Shown: positions 31,606 to 41,239 of the stretch, in pieces
Layout: every line of letters begins with the position of its first letter
How positions within the stretch are numbered: position 1 is the first letter of the stretch
Source: Flavobacteriales bacterium UBA6772
GTDB lineage: Bacteria > Bacteroidota > Bacteroidia > Flavobacteriales > Flavobacteriaceae
DNA length: 64,000 nt
Assembly: GCA_905181765.1 (NCBI GenBank)
Contig: CAJIYW010000003.1
Coordinates: 43,724 to 107,723 of the forward strand
Reading direction: 5' to 3'
Notes under the pieces: generated by a model
What the model saw: only the letters and a program-made list of their open reading frames with translations
Databases searched by the model: none
What the model was told of the DNA's origin: nothing
Program-made: the position numbers and the translations under genes

Positions 31606-32163
31606 ATGGCCCTAACAGAATCCAACGAATTTAAAACAGGTACAATCGCACCAGATTTTACCTTAATAAACACGGTAAATAATACCTTTCTCTCTTTAGC
31701 GCAGGCAAAAGGAGAAAAAGGAACTGTAATTATGTTTATTTGTAATCATTGTCCGTTTGTAATTCATGTAAATACAGCATTGGTGCAAATGGCAAATGAA
31801 TACCAAGCAAAAGGCATACAGTTTATAGCGGTGAGTAGCAATGAAATTGAGAACTACCCAGAAGACCGACCGGAATTGATGCAGCAGGTTGCAAAAGAGT
31901 TAAACTATCCTTTTCCATATTTATATGATGAAAGTCAGGAGGTTGCAAAAGCATACGATGCAGCTTGCACGCCAGATTTTTATGTTTTTGATGCCGATTT
32001 AAAATCGGTGTATCATGGACAATTAGATGCTGCTAGACCTGGAAATGGAAAACCAGTATCAGGACAAGATATTCGAAATGTGATGGATAATTTGCTTGAA
32101 AATAAAGAGGTTTTAGAAAACCAGAAACCGAGTGTTGGCTGTGGTATTAAGTGGAGAAAATAA
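31606..32163 (+). CDS. Thioredoxin-fold, peroxiredoxin-like protein (AhpC/TSA group)
   Basis: 185-aa cytoplasmic protein. GTIAPDFTLINTVNN starts the AhpC/TSA fold; the redox motif is CNHCPFV (CxxC-P type rather than the PxxxTxxC peroxidatic motif), so a thiol-disulfide or peroxidase role is unclear. DAACTPDFYVFDADLK includes the cis-Pro loop, and the C terminus VGCGIKWRK carries another Cys typical of this flavobacterial group. Confidence 0.88.
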   Translation: MALTESNEFKTGTIAPDFTLINTVNNTFLSLAQAKGEKGTVIMFICNHCPFVIHVNTALVQMANEYQAKGIQFIAVSSNEIENYPEDRPELMQQVAKELNYPFPYLYDESQEVAKAYDAACTPDFYVFDADLKSVYHGQLDAARPGNGKPVSGQDIRNVMDNLLENKEVLENQKPSVGCGIKWRK

Positions 32164-32223
32164 GGTTTTCCAGTACTGTTATTTATTTTAAACACTTCAT
32201 TTAATAATAAAAAAGGCAGTCCG

Positions 32224-32677
32224 TTAAAACGTGCGCTTCTCAAATTTTATTTTTCTTATTCCGTGGTTCGTATCCCATTGATGCACTTCTACAAAACCAA
32301 ATTTTTCATATAGCTTTGTAGCTGGTCCATTTTCAAGGCCTGTTTCAACTACAAATAAATTCGATTGAAAGGTTTCGAAAACAAATATTAGTAACTTTCC
32401 TGCAATACCTTGTCTAAAAAAATCTGGGTGTACTACTAAACTTCTTATAAGTATGCGGTTGTTGTTGGTGTCAATTTCAACAACTGCAGCAAGCACTTCT
32501 TTTATTGAATATCCGTAAAATTCAGTATTACTTTCTGTATAATTTTCTAAGCGTTCTTTTTAATGGAGGGAAATTTGTAGCATTTAATATCTTAGCTTCT
32601 ACTTTATAGGATGCTTGAAAAACAAGGTGCATTTTTTTAGCTATTTTTAAGTCGCTATTTTTTAGTTTTTCAATCAT
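32224..32677 (-). CDS. GNAT family N-acetyltransferase (frameshifted)
   Basis: Acetyl-CoA-dependent acetyltransferase of unknown substrate. The C-terminal part (to nt 32496) has the acetyl-CoA motif A, SLVVHPDFFRQGIAGKLLIF (R/Q-x-x-G-x-A), and the LYEKFGFVEV motif B. The first part (ATG 32677; MIEKLKNSDLKIAKKMHLVF) is in another frame; dropping one base near 32549 joins FPPLKRTLENYTE to the rest, giving about 150 aa. Convergent with the peroxiredoxin-like gene. Confidence 0.82.
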
Positions 32678-32713
32678 TTTTAGTCTTTTATTTTAACAGT
32701 GCTATTCTTCCTC

Positions 32714-34154
32714 TTATTTATCTCGGTGTTTTCCTCTTGGGCCATCACCTTCCTTTAGTACAATTGTAGAATGTAATAGCTTTGCAGCTTGTCTAGAAGC
32801 TACTACTTTAGACGCACTTCGTGTTATCATTTCAGCTTCAAAAGAGTTTAAGATATTTTTTTTGATGTTGATTGTTCTCCAATTAGTTCCTGGGTTACAT
32901 TTTTTTGTAATCATTCTGGCTAATGACAGTGCATCCAGCAATGCTTGGTTTGCGCCTTGCCCTTTAAACGGACTCATAGGATGTGCAGCATCTCCAATAA
33001 GAGTAACATTCGTTGCTTTTTCTAAGAATATTGGTGTAAGTAGTGCGCGGTCATACACAGGGTATCCAGAAACTTGTGCTTCTGGGGTAGCTTTTAAAAT
33101 TTGAGGAATAGGATCATGCCATTGTGTTCTGCGGCAGGCTTCTTCTTTCAGTGCTTTTGATCCTCTTGCGCTTAGTGCTTTTGCTTCTTTTTCTGGCATA
33201 GGGAAACTAAGTTGCCACATTACCGCATCTTTGCTATATGGCATCATATAAATACGTTCATTACCATTTGCGGTTTGGAATACAGTAGCTGAATCTAGCA
33301 AAGAAGACTCAATGTCTTTTAATTTTTCTAATGCGCAAATACCTAAAATAACAATACAATCTAAATATTTTAGTGGAGCAATAGCGTTGCCAATAACTTG
33401 TTTTCTTACAGTGCTTCGAATACCATCCGCACCAACCACGAGATTTGTAATGACTGCTTTTTATTTCTCCTTTTACTTGAAATTTTAGTGCAACATTGCC
33501 ATTTTTAGCCTCTTTTAAATCTAATAACTGATGTCCCCATTTTATAGCTTTTTCCGTACCTAGTTGTTTTAACAAAGCTAGGCGCAAAGATTGTCTCGCA
33601 ATGTGTATGTTTTTTCGTTTTGGTGCTTCTTTTGAATCAGATCTTCCCCATTTTCTAACGCCCCATTCCCCAATTATTTTTCCATTTGTTGTGTGCACTA
33701 CATGTCGGGTTGAGGTTATTCCGGCGTCTAAAGAGTAAATACCTAATCCTTGGATAGCCTTACTTGCTTGTTGTAAAGTAAGTCCGTAACCCTGAGACCT
33801 CGCATTAAAATTAGCATCTCGTTCATACAAGGTAAAAGGTATTCCGCGGTGTAGGCAGGCTACAGCTAAAGCAACGCCTCCAATTCCGCCTCCAATAATA
33901 GCAACATGTGGGTATTTTTCTTCTGCTACTAGCGGAAAGTTAGCTGCTGTAATGATACCAGATCCTTTGCAATTTAAGCAAGTATCTAGTTGTCCTTTTG
34001 GGCGCTCCGGAAGTGTTTTTTTAGGGTTTAATTTTTCAAATTGTGCTATGGTTATTTTATATTGCTCTTGTACTTTTTTAGAAAGACGTTTCGTTCTTTT
34101 TCCAGTACCGTTGCATTTCTTACAAATATTCCAATGCTCTTTTTTGTTTTCCAA
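32714..34154 (-). CDS. FAD-dependent monooxygenase with N-terminal CxxCxGxG zinc-finger-like domain (frameshifted)
   Basis: Class A flavoprotein monooxygenase (UbiH/PHBH-like fold). Residues 11-18 CKKCNGTG and 59-66 CLNCKGSG form two CxxCxGxG units, as in the DnaJ zinc-finger region, separated by a basic helical stretch. Then comes the FAD loop HVAIIGGGIGG (about 83-93), the second FAD motif VVGADGIRSTVRKQV and the third, LIGDAAHPMSPFKGQGANQAL. The frame breaks at a five-A run near 33460-33464; with four A it reads GEIKAVITNLVVGADG. The restored protein is about 479 aa. It begins 5 nt after the methyltransferase stop, so the two enzymes are probably made together and may modify one small molecule. 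The substrate is unknown. Confidence 0.87.
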
Positions 34155-34159
34155 CTACT

Positions 34160-34981
34160 TTATTTTTTAACAGCAATCATCATATGCGGACTAAAAGGTA
34201 ACAAATACTCATCATTTTGCGTAAGGTTTTGCAAGGCTTTTAATGTCTTTGATTTTTTCTTATCAATCATATTTGCAAAGTATTCGTTGTCTAACCAAAT
34301 CATTCCTTCTACTGCAAAAAGATTTATAAAGTTGAGGTTTTGTTCTGAAAACTCTAATTTTAAATCTTGTGGTTTGTGGTAAAAAGCATCTGCCAATAAA
34401 AAAGGAAAATCTTTTGGTACGTTATGAATTCCGGTAGTTAGTTCCTCCTTACACATGTCAAAGAATGTGTTTGCGTGAATCATACCATTCATTAAACCAA
34501 CAACTGTAGAAGCTGTTGCATTAATTGCGAATCCTAAAATAATTCCTCCTTTTTTAAGGACTCTTTTTGCTTCTATAATTGCAGCAACTCTATCTTCTCT
34601 TTTTTGTAAATGATATAAAGGTCCGTGTAAAATTACTAAGTCTGCAGTATTGTCTTTATAGGGTAAGTTTTGAGCTTCGCCTATGGCAACAGTAAAAGGA
34701 TTTTGAAGTTTTTTTGCTCTTTTTTCAGCAAGTTTTATATGCTTTAAAACAGGTTCTATCAAATGAACTGTATGTCCTTTTTTAGCTAACCATTCAGAAT
34801 ACTTTCCGGTGCCACCACCAATATCAATAATGGTCGTATTTGATTTGGAAATATGTTGTGCTATCAAATCTTTAATACGCTCAAACTCAAAAATACCCAT
34901 TCCTTTTTCTAAGCGGGTTTCTTCAGATGCTTTGTTGTAAAAGTCTTCTAGTTCTTTGCTAATTAATTTTTTATTTTTCAC
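34160..34981 (-). CDS. Class I SAM-dependent methyltransferase
   Basis: 273-aa soluble methyltransferase. Motif I IIDIGGGTGKYSEWLAKKG (about 55-73), the acidic motif II HLIEPV, NLPYKDNTADLVILHGPLYHL (motifs III/IV region) and RVLKKGGIILGFAI (post-motif) define the Rossmann SAM fold (Methyltransf_11/25). The substrate cannot be inferred. Directly upstream of, and almost certainly co-transcribed with, the zinc-finger monooxygenase. Confidence 0.9.
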   Translation of the reverse strand: MKNKKLISKELEDFYNKASEETRLEKGMGIFEFERIKDLIAQHISKSNTTIIDIGGGTGKYSEWLAKKGHTVHLIEPVLKHIKLAEKRAKKLQNPFTVAIGEAQNLPYKDNTADLVILHGPLYHLQKREDRVAAIIEAKRVLKKGGIILGFAINATASTVVGLMNGMIHANTFFDMCKEELTTGIHNVPKDFPFLLADAFYHKPQDLKLEFSEQNLNFINLFAVEGMIWLDNEYFANMIDKKKSKTLKALQNLTQNDEYLLPFSPHMMIAVKK

Positions 34982-35059
34982 TTTAAATATTTAAAATATA
35001 AAAGTAATTAAATTATCGTGAAATAGATTCCTGCTTTGTTAAGAATGATGAGATTTAGC

Positions 35060-35623
35060 TTAGATAGCTCTTTCTAAAGCAATGTAATGCGTAGTATTTT
35101 TGTGAGATAGTGGAAACACGTTTATTTCGCACTTATAAGGAGTTTTGTCTTGTTTGTAGTTTAAGACAATTTCTTTAAAAGGCTCGTTTGCTAATATTTT
35201 GTTTCGAATTCTTTTTCTAGTTACTGCACATGTATTCTCGCCTTGCAGAAAAGACGGTGTTTTTTTTAAGGCGAAGGTTTTTGTGTAGCCTGTCATTTCC
35301 TTAAACCCGTCATTTACCCATAAGATTTCCTGTTTCTCATTGGTAAGAACAATTGTTTCAAAGTCTACACCCTTAAAAATTTCATCAAGATTATCATTCC
35401 ACTGAAATTTTTTGCTAAATTCTTTTATAAAATTGATATCCCTCTTTCTATTTAATTTATTTATTTCTGTAGTAAAAGAATTAATGTAGAAATCGAAACT
35501 AATTATAGGAGCTTGAATCTCATTTGAAGGTACTATTAGCTCTTTTGTAGTGCTATAATCTTGCTCATCTTGAGATGACACAAAAAAATCTAAACACATC
35601 ATGTTTGCTAAATTATTTTTCAT
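35060..35623 (-). CDS. PAS domain protein (LOV-like but without the photoactive cysteine)
   Basis: 187 aa: an N-terminal helical part (about 1-80) and one C-terminal PAS domain (about 83-187) with WVNDGFKEMTGYT, TPSFLQGENT and an NYKQDKTPYKCEINVFPL strand pair. The FLQG at 125-128 and the NYKxDxTP stretch resemble LOV domains, but the position of the flavin-adduct Cys is Pro123. No output domain (kinase, GGDEF, HTH) is attached, so it may act as a stand-alone sensor or partner protein. Ligand unknown. Confidence 0.8.
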   Translation of the reverse strand: MKNNLANMMCLDFFVSSQDEQDYSTTKELIVPSNEIQAPIISFDFYINSFTTEINKLNRKRDINFIKEFSKKFQWNDNLDEIFKGVDFETIVLTNEKQEILWVNDGFKEMTGYTKTFALKKTPSFLQGENTCAVTRKRIRNKILANEPFKEIVLNYKQDKTPYKCEINVFPLSHKNTTHYIALERAI

Positions 35624-35926
35624 AGACCACTATACTAATTAAACTATTTTGCTAATTTATAAAAAATGTTTAAAGAATGTATTAAAAAAGTCAACAAAAA
35701 TATTTTTTTATTGTTTTAGTCCCCAAAACTACTTGTTTTAAGCTTTGAAATTAAAATTTAATGGAATAATTCGCAAAAACTGTGCAGATTGTTCGATGAA
35801 ATTTCACCTTTTTATTCCTGCTTCAAGGTTTTTATTTCAGAAATTATTTTATTTACTGTAAGAAACTACTATAAATGTGTGTTACAGATTCTAACAGTAA
35901 CGTTCAAAGAATTGTTTATTAGTTGT
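35624..35926. other. Intergenic region without recognisable gene
   Basis: About 300 bases of AT-rich sequence between the PAS gene start and the restored end of the acyl-CoA mutase gene. One open frame on the plus strand (from 35789) has an unlikely composition and no homology I recognise. The promoter of the PAS gene probably lies in the part next to 35624, but no convincing TAnnTTTG pair was seen. Confidence 0.5.
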
Positions 35927-38900
35927 TTACATATTTCTTCTATATTGTCCACCAACTTTAAACAATGCTTCTGTTATTTGTCCTAAAGAACAGACCTTGG
36001 TTAGCTTCCATTAATTTATCAAATAAATTTTCATTCTGAATCGCAGCTTCTTGTAAAATTACAATTTGCTTTCAACTTTTTAAGATTTGCCTTGTTTAGC
36101 TAATTCTTTCGTTTGAATTTGATATTGTTTTTCTTCTTCTGTTGCACGAATTACTTCTTCGGGTTGCACCGTTGGAGATCCTTTAGAACTTAAAAAGGTA
36201 TTTACACCAATAATAGGAAATTCTCCGTTGTGTTTTAATGTTTCATAATACATGCTTTCTTCCTGTATTTTAGAACGTTGATACATTGTTTCCATAGCGC
36301 CTAAAACACCACCACGTTCTGTAATTCTATCGAATTCTAATAAAACAGCTTCTTCAACTAAATCTGTTAATTCTTCAATTATAAAAGCACCTTGAATGGG
36401 ATTTTCATTTTTTGTTAATCCTAATTCTTTATTGATAATTAACTGAATGGCCATGGCTCTTCTTACAGATTCTTCGGTAGGCGTTGTAATGGCTTCATCA
36501 TAGGCATTGGTATGTAAAGAGTTACAGTTATCGTTTATCGCATATAAAGCTTGCAACGTAGTTCTAATGTCATTAAAATCAATTTCTTGCGCGTGTAAAG
36601 AACGTCCAGAGGTCTGAATGTGATACTTTAACATTTGTGCTCTTGGATTTGCACCGTATTTATGTTTCATTGCTTTTGCCCAAATTTTACGAGCAACTCT
36701 TCCAATTACAGAGTATTCAGCATCAATTCCGTTTGAAAAGAAAAAAGATAAGTTAGGTCCGAATTTATTAATATCCATTCCACGACTTAGATAATACTCT
36801 ACATAGGTAAATCCGTTAGACAAGGTCAATGCCAATTGTGTAATTGGGTTTGCACCCGCTTCCGCAATATGATACCCTGATATAGAAACCGAATAAAAAT
36901 TTCTTACTTGCTTTTCGATGAAATATTCTTGAACATCTCCCATTAATCTTAACGCAAATTCTGTAGAAAAAATACAGGTATTTTGTGCTTGATCTTCTTT
37001 TAATATATCTGCTTGTACTGTTCCTCTAACTTGTGTTAAAGTGTCTTTTTTAATTTGTTGATATATTTCTGATGGTAAAACCAAGTCCCCAGTTAATCCT
37101 AACAGCATCAGCCCTAAACCATTATTTCCTTCAGGTAATTTACCCTGGTAAACGGGTCTTTCTAAACCTTTTGATTCGTAAATTTCTTGAAATTTTGCTT
37201 CAACTTGTTTTTCTAATTTGTTTTCTGTAATAAATTTTTCACAATTCTGGTCAATGGCAGCATTCATAAAGAACCCTAATAGCATTGGCGCAGGGCCATT
37301 AATGGTCATGGAAACAGAAGTCATATGATGACTCAAATCAAATCCAGAATACAATTTTTTAGCATCATCTAAACAACAAATAGAAACTCCTGCATTTCCA
37401 ATTTTCCCATATATATCTGGTCTGTGTCCCGGGTCATTTCCGTATAGAGTAACAGAATCAAAAGCCGTAGAAAGACGTTTTGCATCCATTCCTAAACTTA
37501 CATAATGAAATCTTCTATTGGTCCTTTCGGGTCCGCCTTCACCTGCAAACATTCTTGTTGGATCTTCACCTGTTCTTTTAAACGGATACAAGCCTGCTGT
37601 ATACGGAAATTCTCCAGGAACATTTTCTTGTAAATTCCAACGTAATAAATCTCCCCAAGCCTTGTATTTAGGTAAGGCTATTTTAGGAATTTGCGTGTGC
37701 GACAGCGATGCGCTGTGTGTTTCTATATGTATTTCTTTATTGCGAACCTTAAACGTGTATATAGGGTTTTTATATTTTTGAACCTTTTCTTTCCAGTTTA
37801 AAAGTATTTCCCAATTGTAAGGATCAAAATTTAACTTTACTTTTTCGAACTGTGCAAAAAGTAGTTTTAAAAATGCTTTGTCGTCTTCGGGAAGTTCAAG
37901 AGAAATAATTTCATCTTCATTTAAACCCGTTTTAATAATTTCTGCGGATGCGTTTGTGATGGATTCAATTGTTTGGTGAATACCATAAAGCTTCTGAGCA
38001 ACAATAACTTGGTCATCTACTTTTTTATCATATCCTCTATTACTTTCTGCAATTTCAGACAAATAACGAACTCTTGCCGGTGGAATTACAAAGATTTTTT
38101 CAGACATTTCTTTGGTGATTTCCAAAGTAGATTTTAAATCAGCGCCTGTTTTTTCAACCAATTTATCCATAATACTTTTGTACAAAGTATTCATTCCTGG
38201 ATCATTAAATTGAGAAGCAATGGTTCCGTAAACCGGCATGTCATCCATATGAATATGCCACAAATTATTGTTGCGCATGTATTGTTTCTTCACATCTCTA
38301 ACCGCATCTAAAGCACCTCTTTTATCGAACTTGTTTAGGGCAACCAAATCAGCAAAATCAAGCATGTCTATTTTTTCTAACTGCGTTGCTGCTCCAAATT
38401 CAGGCGTCATTACATATAAAGAAGTATCTGAATGTTCTATAATTTCGGTATCCGATTGCCCAATTCCAGAAGTTTCTAAAATAATTAAATCGAATTCTGC
38501 AGCTTTTAAAACCTGCACGGCTTCATTTACATATTTAGACAACGCTAAATTAGACTGTCTTGTGGCTAAAGAACGCATGTAAACACGCGAATTATTAATA
38601 GCATTCATGCGAATTCTATCTCCTAAAAGTGCGCCACCTGTTTTTCTTTTTGATGGATCTACAGAAATTAAACCCACTGTTTTTTCTGGGAAATCTACTA
38701 AAAACCTTCGAACTAATTCGTCTACTAAAGAAGATTTTCCTGAACCACCAGTTCCTGTAATTCCTAAAACAGGAGTTTTAGAATTTTTGTTTTTTTTGTG
38801 TATTTTGTCTAAAGTTGCCTTTGCAATTTCTGGGAAATTCTCTGCAGAAGAAATTACTCTTGCAATACTTCCAATTTCTTTATTCGCTAAGCTTTCCATA

Positions 38901-39361
38901 GAAACATCTAATATATCTCCAAGAGCAAAATCAGAAGTTTGTACCAAATCGTTAATCATTCCTTGCAAGCCTAGCGCGCGACCGTCATCTGGAGCATAAA
39001 TTCTGGTAATTCCATAATCCATTAGGTCTTTAATCTCTTTAGGAAGAATTACGCCACCACCACCTCCAAAAATTTTGATATGTCCTGCACCTTTTTCTTG
39101 CAGTAAATCATACATATATTTAAAATACTCATTGTGCCCGCCTTGGTAAGATGTAATTGCAATGGCATTTACATCTTCTTGAATGGCGCAATTTACAACC
39201 TCTTCTACACTTCTATCATGTCCTAAATGAATCACCTCAACTCCAGTAGACTGAATAATTCTACGCATAATATTAATAGCAGCATCGTGGCCATCAAAAA
39301 GGGCAGCAGCAGTTACAATTCGAACTTTATGAGTAGGTTTATATATTATAATTTGTTCCAT
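35927..39361 (-). CDS. icmF: Fused acyl-CoA mutase IcmF (isobutyryl-CoA mutase with its G-protein chaperone), C terminus frameshifted
   Basis: Adenosylcobalamin-dependent radical mutase interconverting isobutyryl- and butyryl-CoA, or related substrates. Domain order: B12-binding (DGHD, residues 23-26), MeaB-like GTPase (P-loop GTGGSGKS 203-210, NKFD 343-346), linker, then the mutase barrel (about 560 onward) with [33 protein letters not shown] and [12 protein letters not shown]. This order defines IcmF rather than two-subunit methylmalonyl-CoA mutase. A continuous frame gives 1093 aa and stops at 36080, but the normal IcmF end ([17 protein letters not shown], then [20 protein letters not shown]) follows in shifted frames to a stop at 35927-35929, needing about three indels (near 36085, 36055 and 36005). 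The expected product is about 1140 aa. Confidence 0.9.
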
Positions 39362-39535
39362 TCGTAATAAATGTTATTTTTTGTAGTTGCAATTTACGAA
39401 AATCATAAAATATCACCCAAATCTTTAACATTTTATTAATATAGCTTATTGAATCCATTTTTTGTGCATTGGGTGTATTGAATTTGGCATAATTTTTGGT
39501 AATATTGAAATGTAATTAATTTTAAATACTTTCTA

Positions 39536-40081
39536 ATGAAATTTATAAAACCATTATTGTTAATACTAGTAATTTTATTTTCTTCTTGCAGTGCTGTAAA
39601 AGTAGCTGTAGATTATGATAGTAAAATAGATTTTAAAAAGTATAAGACCTTCGCTTTTTATAAAACAGGAATTGATAAAGCTAAAATTTCTGACTTAGAT
39701 AAAAAAAGAATTTTAAGAGCAATTGAGTCAGAACTGTCTCTTTTAGGTTTGGTGAAATCAGAAAATCCAGATATGTTGGTAAGTATTTTTACAAAATCTA
39801 GAGAAAAAGTAGATGTCAATCAAAATAATAATTTTGGTTACGGTTTTGGCTGGGGTTGGAATCCTTGGATGTGGAATGGCATGAATAATAATGTAAACAT
39901 TTCTCAATATACAGAGGGTACACTTTTTATAGACTTTATAGATAAACAAAAGAAAGAGTTGGTTTGGCAAGGTGTGGGAACTGGTGCTTTGAAAATTCAA
40001 AATTTAGAAAAAAAAGAAGCGAGAGTAAAAGAATTTGTAAAAGAAATTGTTTCGAAATTTCCTCCCCAAAAAAATAAGTAG
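39536..40081 (+). CDS. DUF4136 domain lipoprotein
   Basis: 181-aa lipoprotein: signal with lipobox FSSCSA (Cys near residue 19), then VDYDSKIDFKKYKTFAFYK, which is the typical DUF4136 start, a Gly/Trp/Asn-rich low-complexity loop (about 95-125, YGFGWGWNPWMWNG) and a C-terminal helix. Probably periplasmic-side membrane attached. Function unknown. Monocistronic with its own terminator. Confidence 0.88.
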   Translation: MKFIKPLLLILVILFSSCSAVKVAVDYDSKIDFKKYKTFAFYKTGIDKAKISDLDKKRILRAIESELSLLGLVKSENPDMLVSIFTKSREKVDVNQNNNFGYGFGWGWNPWMWNGMNNNVNISQYTEGTLFIDFIDKQKKELVWQGVGTGALKIQNLEKKEARVKEFVKEIVSKFPPQKNK

Positions 40082-40090
40082 ATCATATAA

Positions 40091-40117
40091 AAAAGCGTTC
40101 TTTTGAACGCTTTTTTT
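40091..40117 (+). terminator. Terminator after the DUF4136 gene
   Basis: AAAAGCGTTC / GAACGCTTTT with a TTTT loop and a run of T (40091-40117). Confidence 0.9.
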
Positions 40118-40131
40118 ATGTTTAAATATAT

Positions 40132-40139
40132 TATTTTTG
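40132..40139 (+). promoter_or_regulatory. -7 box immediately before the DUF5522 mini-gene
   Basis: TATTTTTG fits TAnnTTTG and ends only 4 nt before the ATG at 40144. If used, transcription would begin at or next to the start codon, giving a leaderless or nearly leaderless mRNA. Confidence 0.5.
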
Positions 40140-40143
40140 CAAA

Positions 40144-40308
40144 ATGTACAATAAAAGAATACCGCTAGAAGAAGGAGATTATTATGAAAACGAGCAAGGT
40201 TATCGCGTTTTTACAGCACAATTCCATTTAAAAAGAGGTTCTTGTTGTAAAAGTGGATGTAAGCACTGCCCATATGGGTATGATAAAAAAACAGATACTC
40301 TTAATTAA
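40144..40308 (+). CDS. DUF5522 domain small protein
   Basis: 54 aa, MYNKRIPLEEGDYYENEQG at the start and the signature RGSCCKSGCKHCPYGY in the second half; four Cys and one His in that block suggest metal binding. This fits the DUF5522 family of Bacteroidota. No function is known. It lies between the DUF4136 terminator and the convergent pyrF gene. Confidence 0.85.
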   Translation: MYNKRIPLEEGDYYENEQGYRVFTAQFHLKRGSCCKSGCKHCPYGYDKKTDTLN

Positions 40309-40331
40309 GAGATTAATAATATTCCAGTGCT

Positions 40332-41141
40332 TTATAAAAATAACTGCATTTGAATCTGCAATTCTTCTGCCTTTAAAGCGGCATCTTTAGCAAAATTTAA
40401 ATCTTTAGAAGCATAAATAATTCCTCTAGAAGAGTTTATTAGCAATCCTATATCTTTAGTCAAACCATATGTACAAACATCTTGTAAACTTCCTCCTTGC
40501 GCTCCCACACCTGGAACTAATAAAAAAGAGTTTGGAACTATTTTTCTAATTTCTTTAAAGTATTCCGCTTTCGTAGCGCCTACCACATACATTAAGTTTT
40601 CTGAATTTTTCCAGTTTTTTGAAGTCTCTAATACGTGTTTGTAAACTTCTTTTTCGTTTATTTTCTTTGTTTGAAAATCAAAAGCACCTTCATTCGAAGT
40701 TAGCGCTAGCATAATGGTATGCTTGTCTTTAAAAGCTAAGAAAGGTTCAATAGAGTCTTTACCCATGTAAGGTGCAACGGTAACGGAATCAAAAGCTAAA
40801 TCTTCAAAAAAAGCTTTGGCATACATTGCCGAAGTATTTCCAATATCTCCACGTTTAGCATCTGCAATTGTAAAAATTTCAGGATAGGTTTCGTTTAGAT
40901 AGTTAATTGTTTTTTCTAAAGATTTCCATCCTTTTAAACCATAAGCTTCATAAAAAGCAGTGTTTGGTTTGTAGGCAACGCAAAAATGATGGGTAGCATC
41001 TATAATAGCTTTGTTAAATGCAAAAATAGGATCTTCGTTATTTAAAAGATGTGAAGGAATCTTTTCTAAATCAACATCTAATCCAATACATAAAAAAGAT
41101 TTCTTCTTTTTTATTTGCGCTACTAATTCTTGTGTTGTCAT
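40332..41141 (-). CDS. pyrF: Orotidine 5'-phosphate decarboxylase (group 2)
   Basis: Last step of UMP synthesis. The 269-aa protein has [28 protein letters not shown], the catalytic [11 protein letters not shown] block (Asp-x-Lys-x-x-Asp), [10 protein letters not shown], and GATKAEYF...[10 protein letters not shown]. The length and motifs match the longer group 2 enzymes of mycobacteria and Bacteroidota. Monocistronic, divergent from the TlpA-like gene. Confidence 0.95.
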   Translation of the reverse strand: MTTQELVAQIKKKKSFLCIGLDVDLEKIPSHLLNNEDPIFAFNKAIIDATHHFCVAYKPNTAFYEAYGLKGWKSLEKTINYLNETYPEIFTIADAKRGDIGNTSAMYAKAFFEDLAFDSVTVAPYMGKDSIEPFLAFKDKHTIMLALTSNEGAFDFQTKKINEKEVYKHVLETSKNWKNSENLMYVVGATKAEYFKEIRKIVPNSFLLVPGVGAQGGSLQDVCTYGLTKDIGLLINSSRGIIYASKDLNFAKDAALKAEELQIQMQLFL

Positions 41142-41239
41142 AATTTTTATAAAGTTCTACAAAAATACTTAATTTAGTCTTTATTTTGTAAGTTTTAAAA
41201 AGGAAAGAAGACAAAAATTTTGGAAAACACCAAGTACTC

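Noticed and set aside
35060..35623. Functional blue-light LOV photoreceptor
   Set aside because: The adduct-forming cysteine is replaced by proline.
35789..35986. 65-codon open frame on the plus strand
   Set aside because: Overlaps the shifted 3' end of icmF on the other strand; composition and lack of recognisable motifs argue against a gene.
36080..39361. Methylmalonyl-CoA mutase large subunit
   Set aside because: The B12 domain and an internal GTPase precede the mutase domain in one chain, the IcmF order, and Gln793 takes the place of the Arg needed for the methylmalonyl carboxylate.
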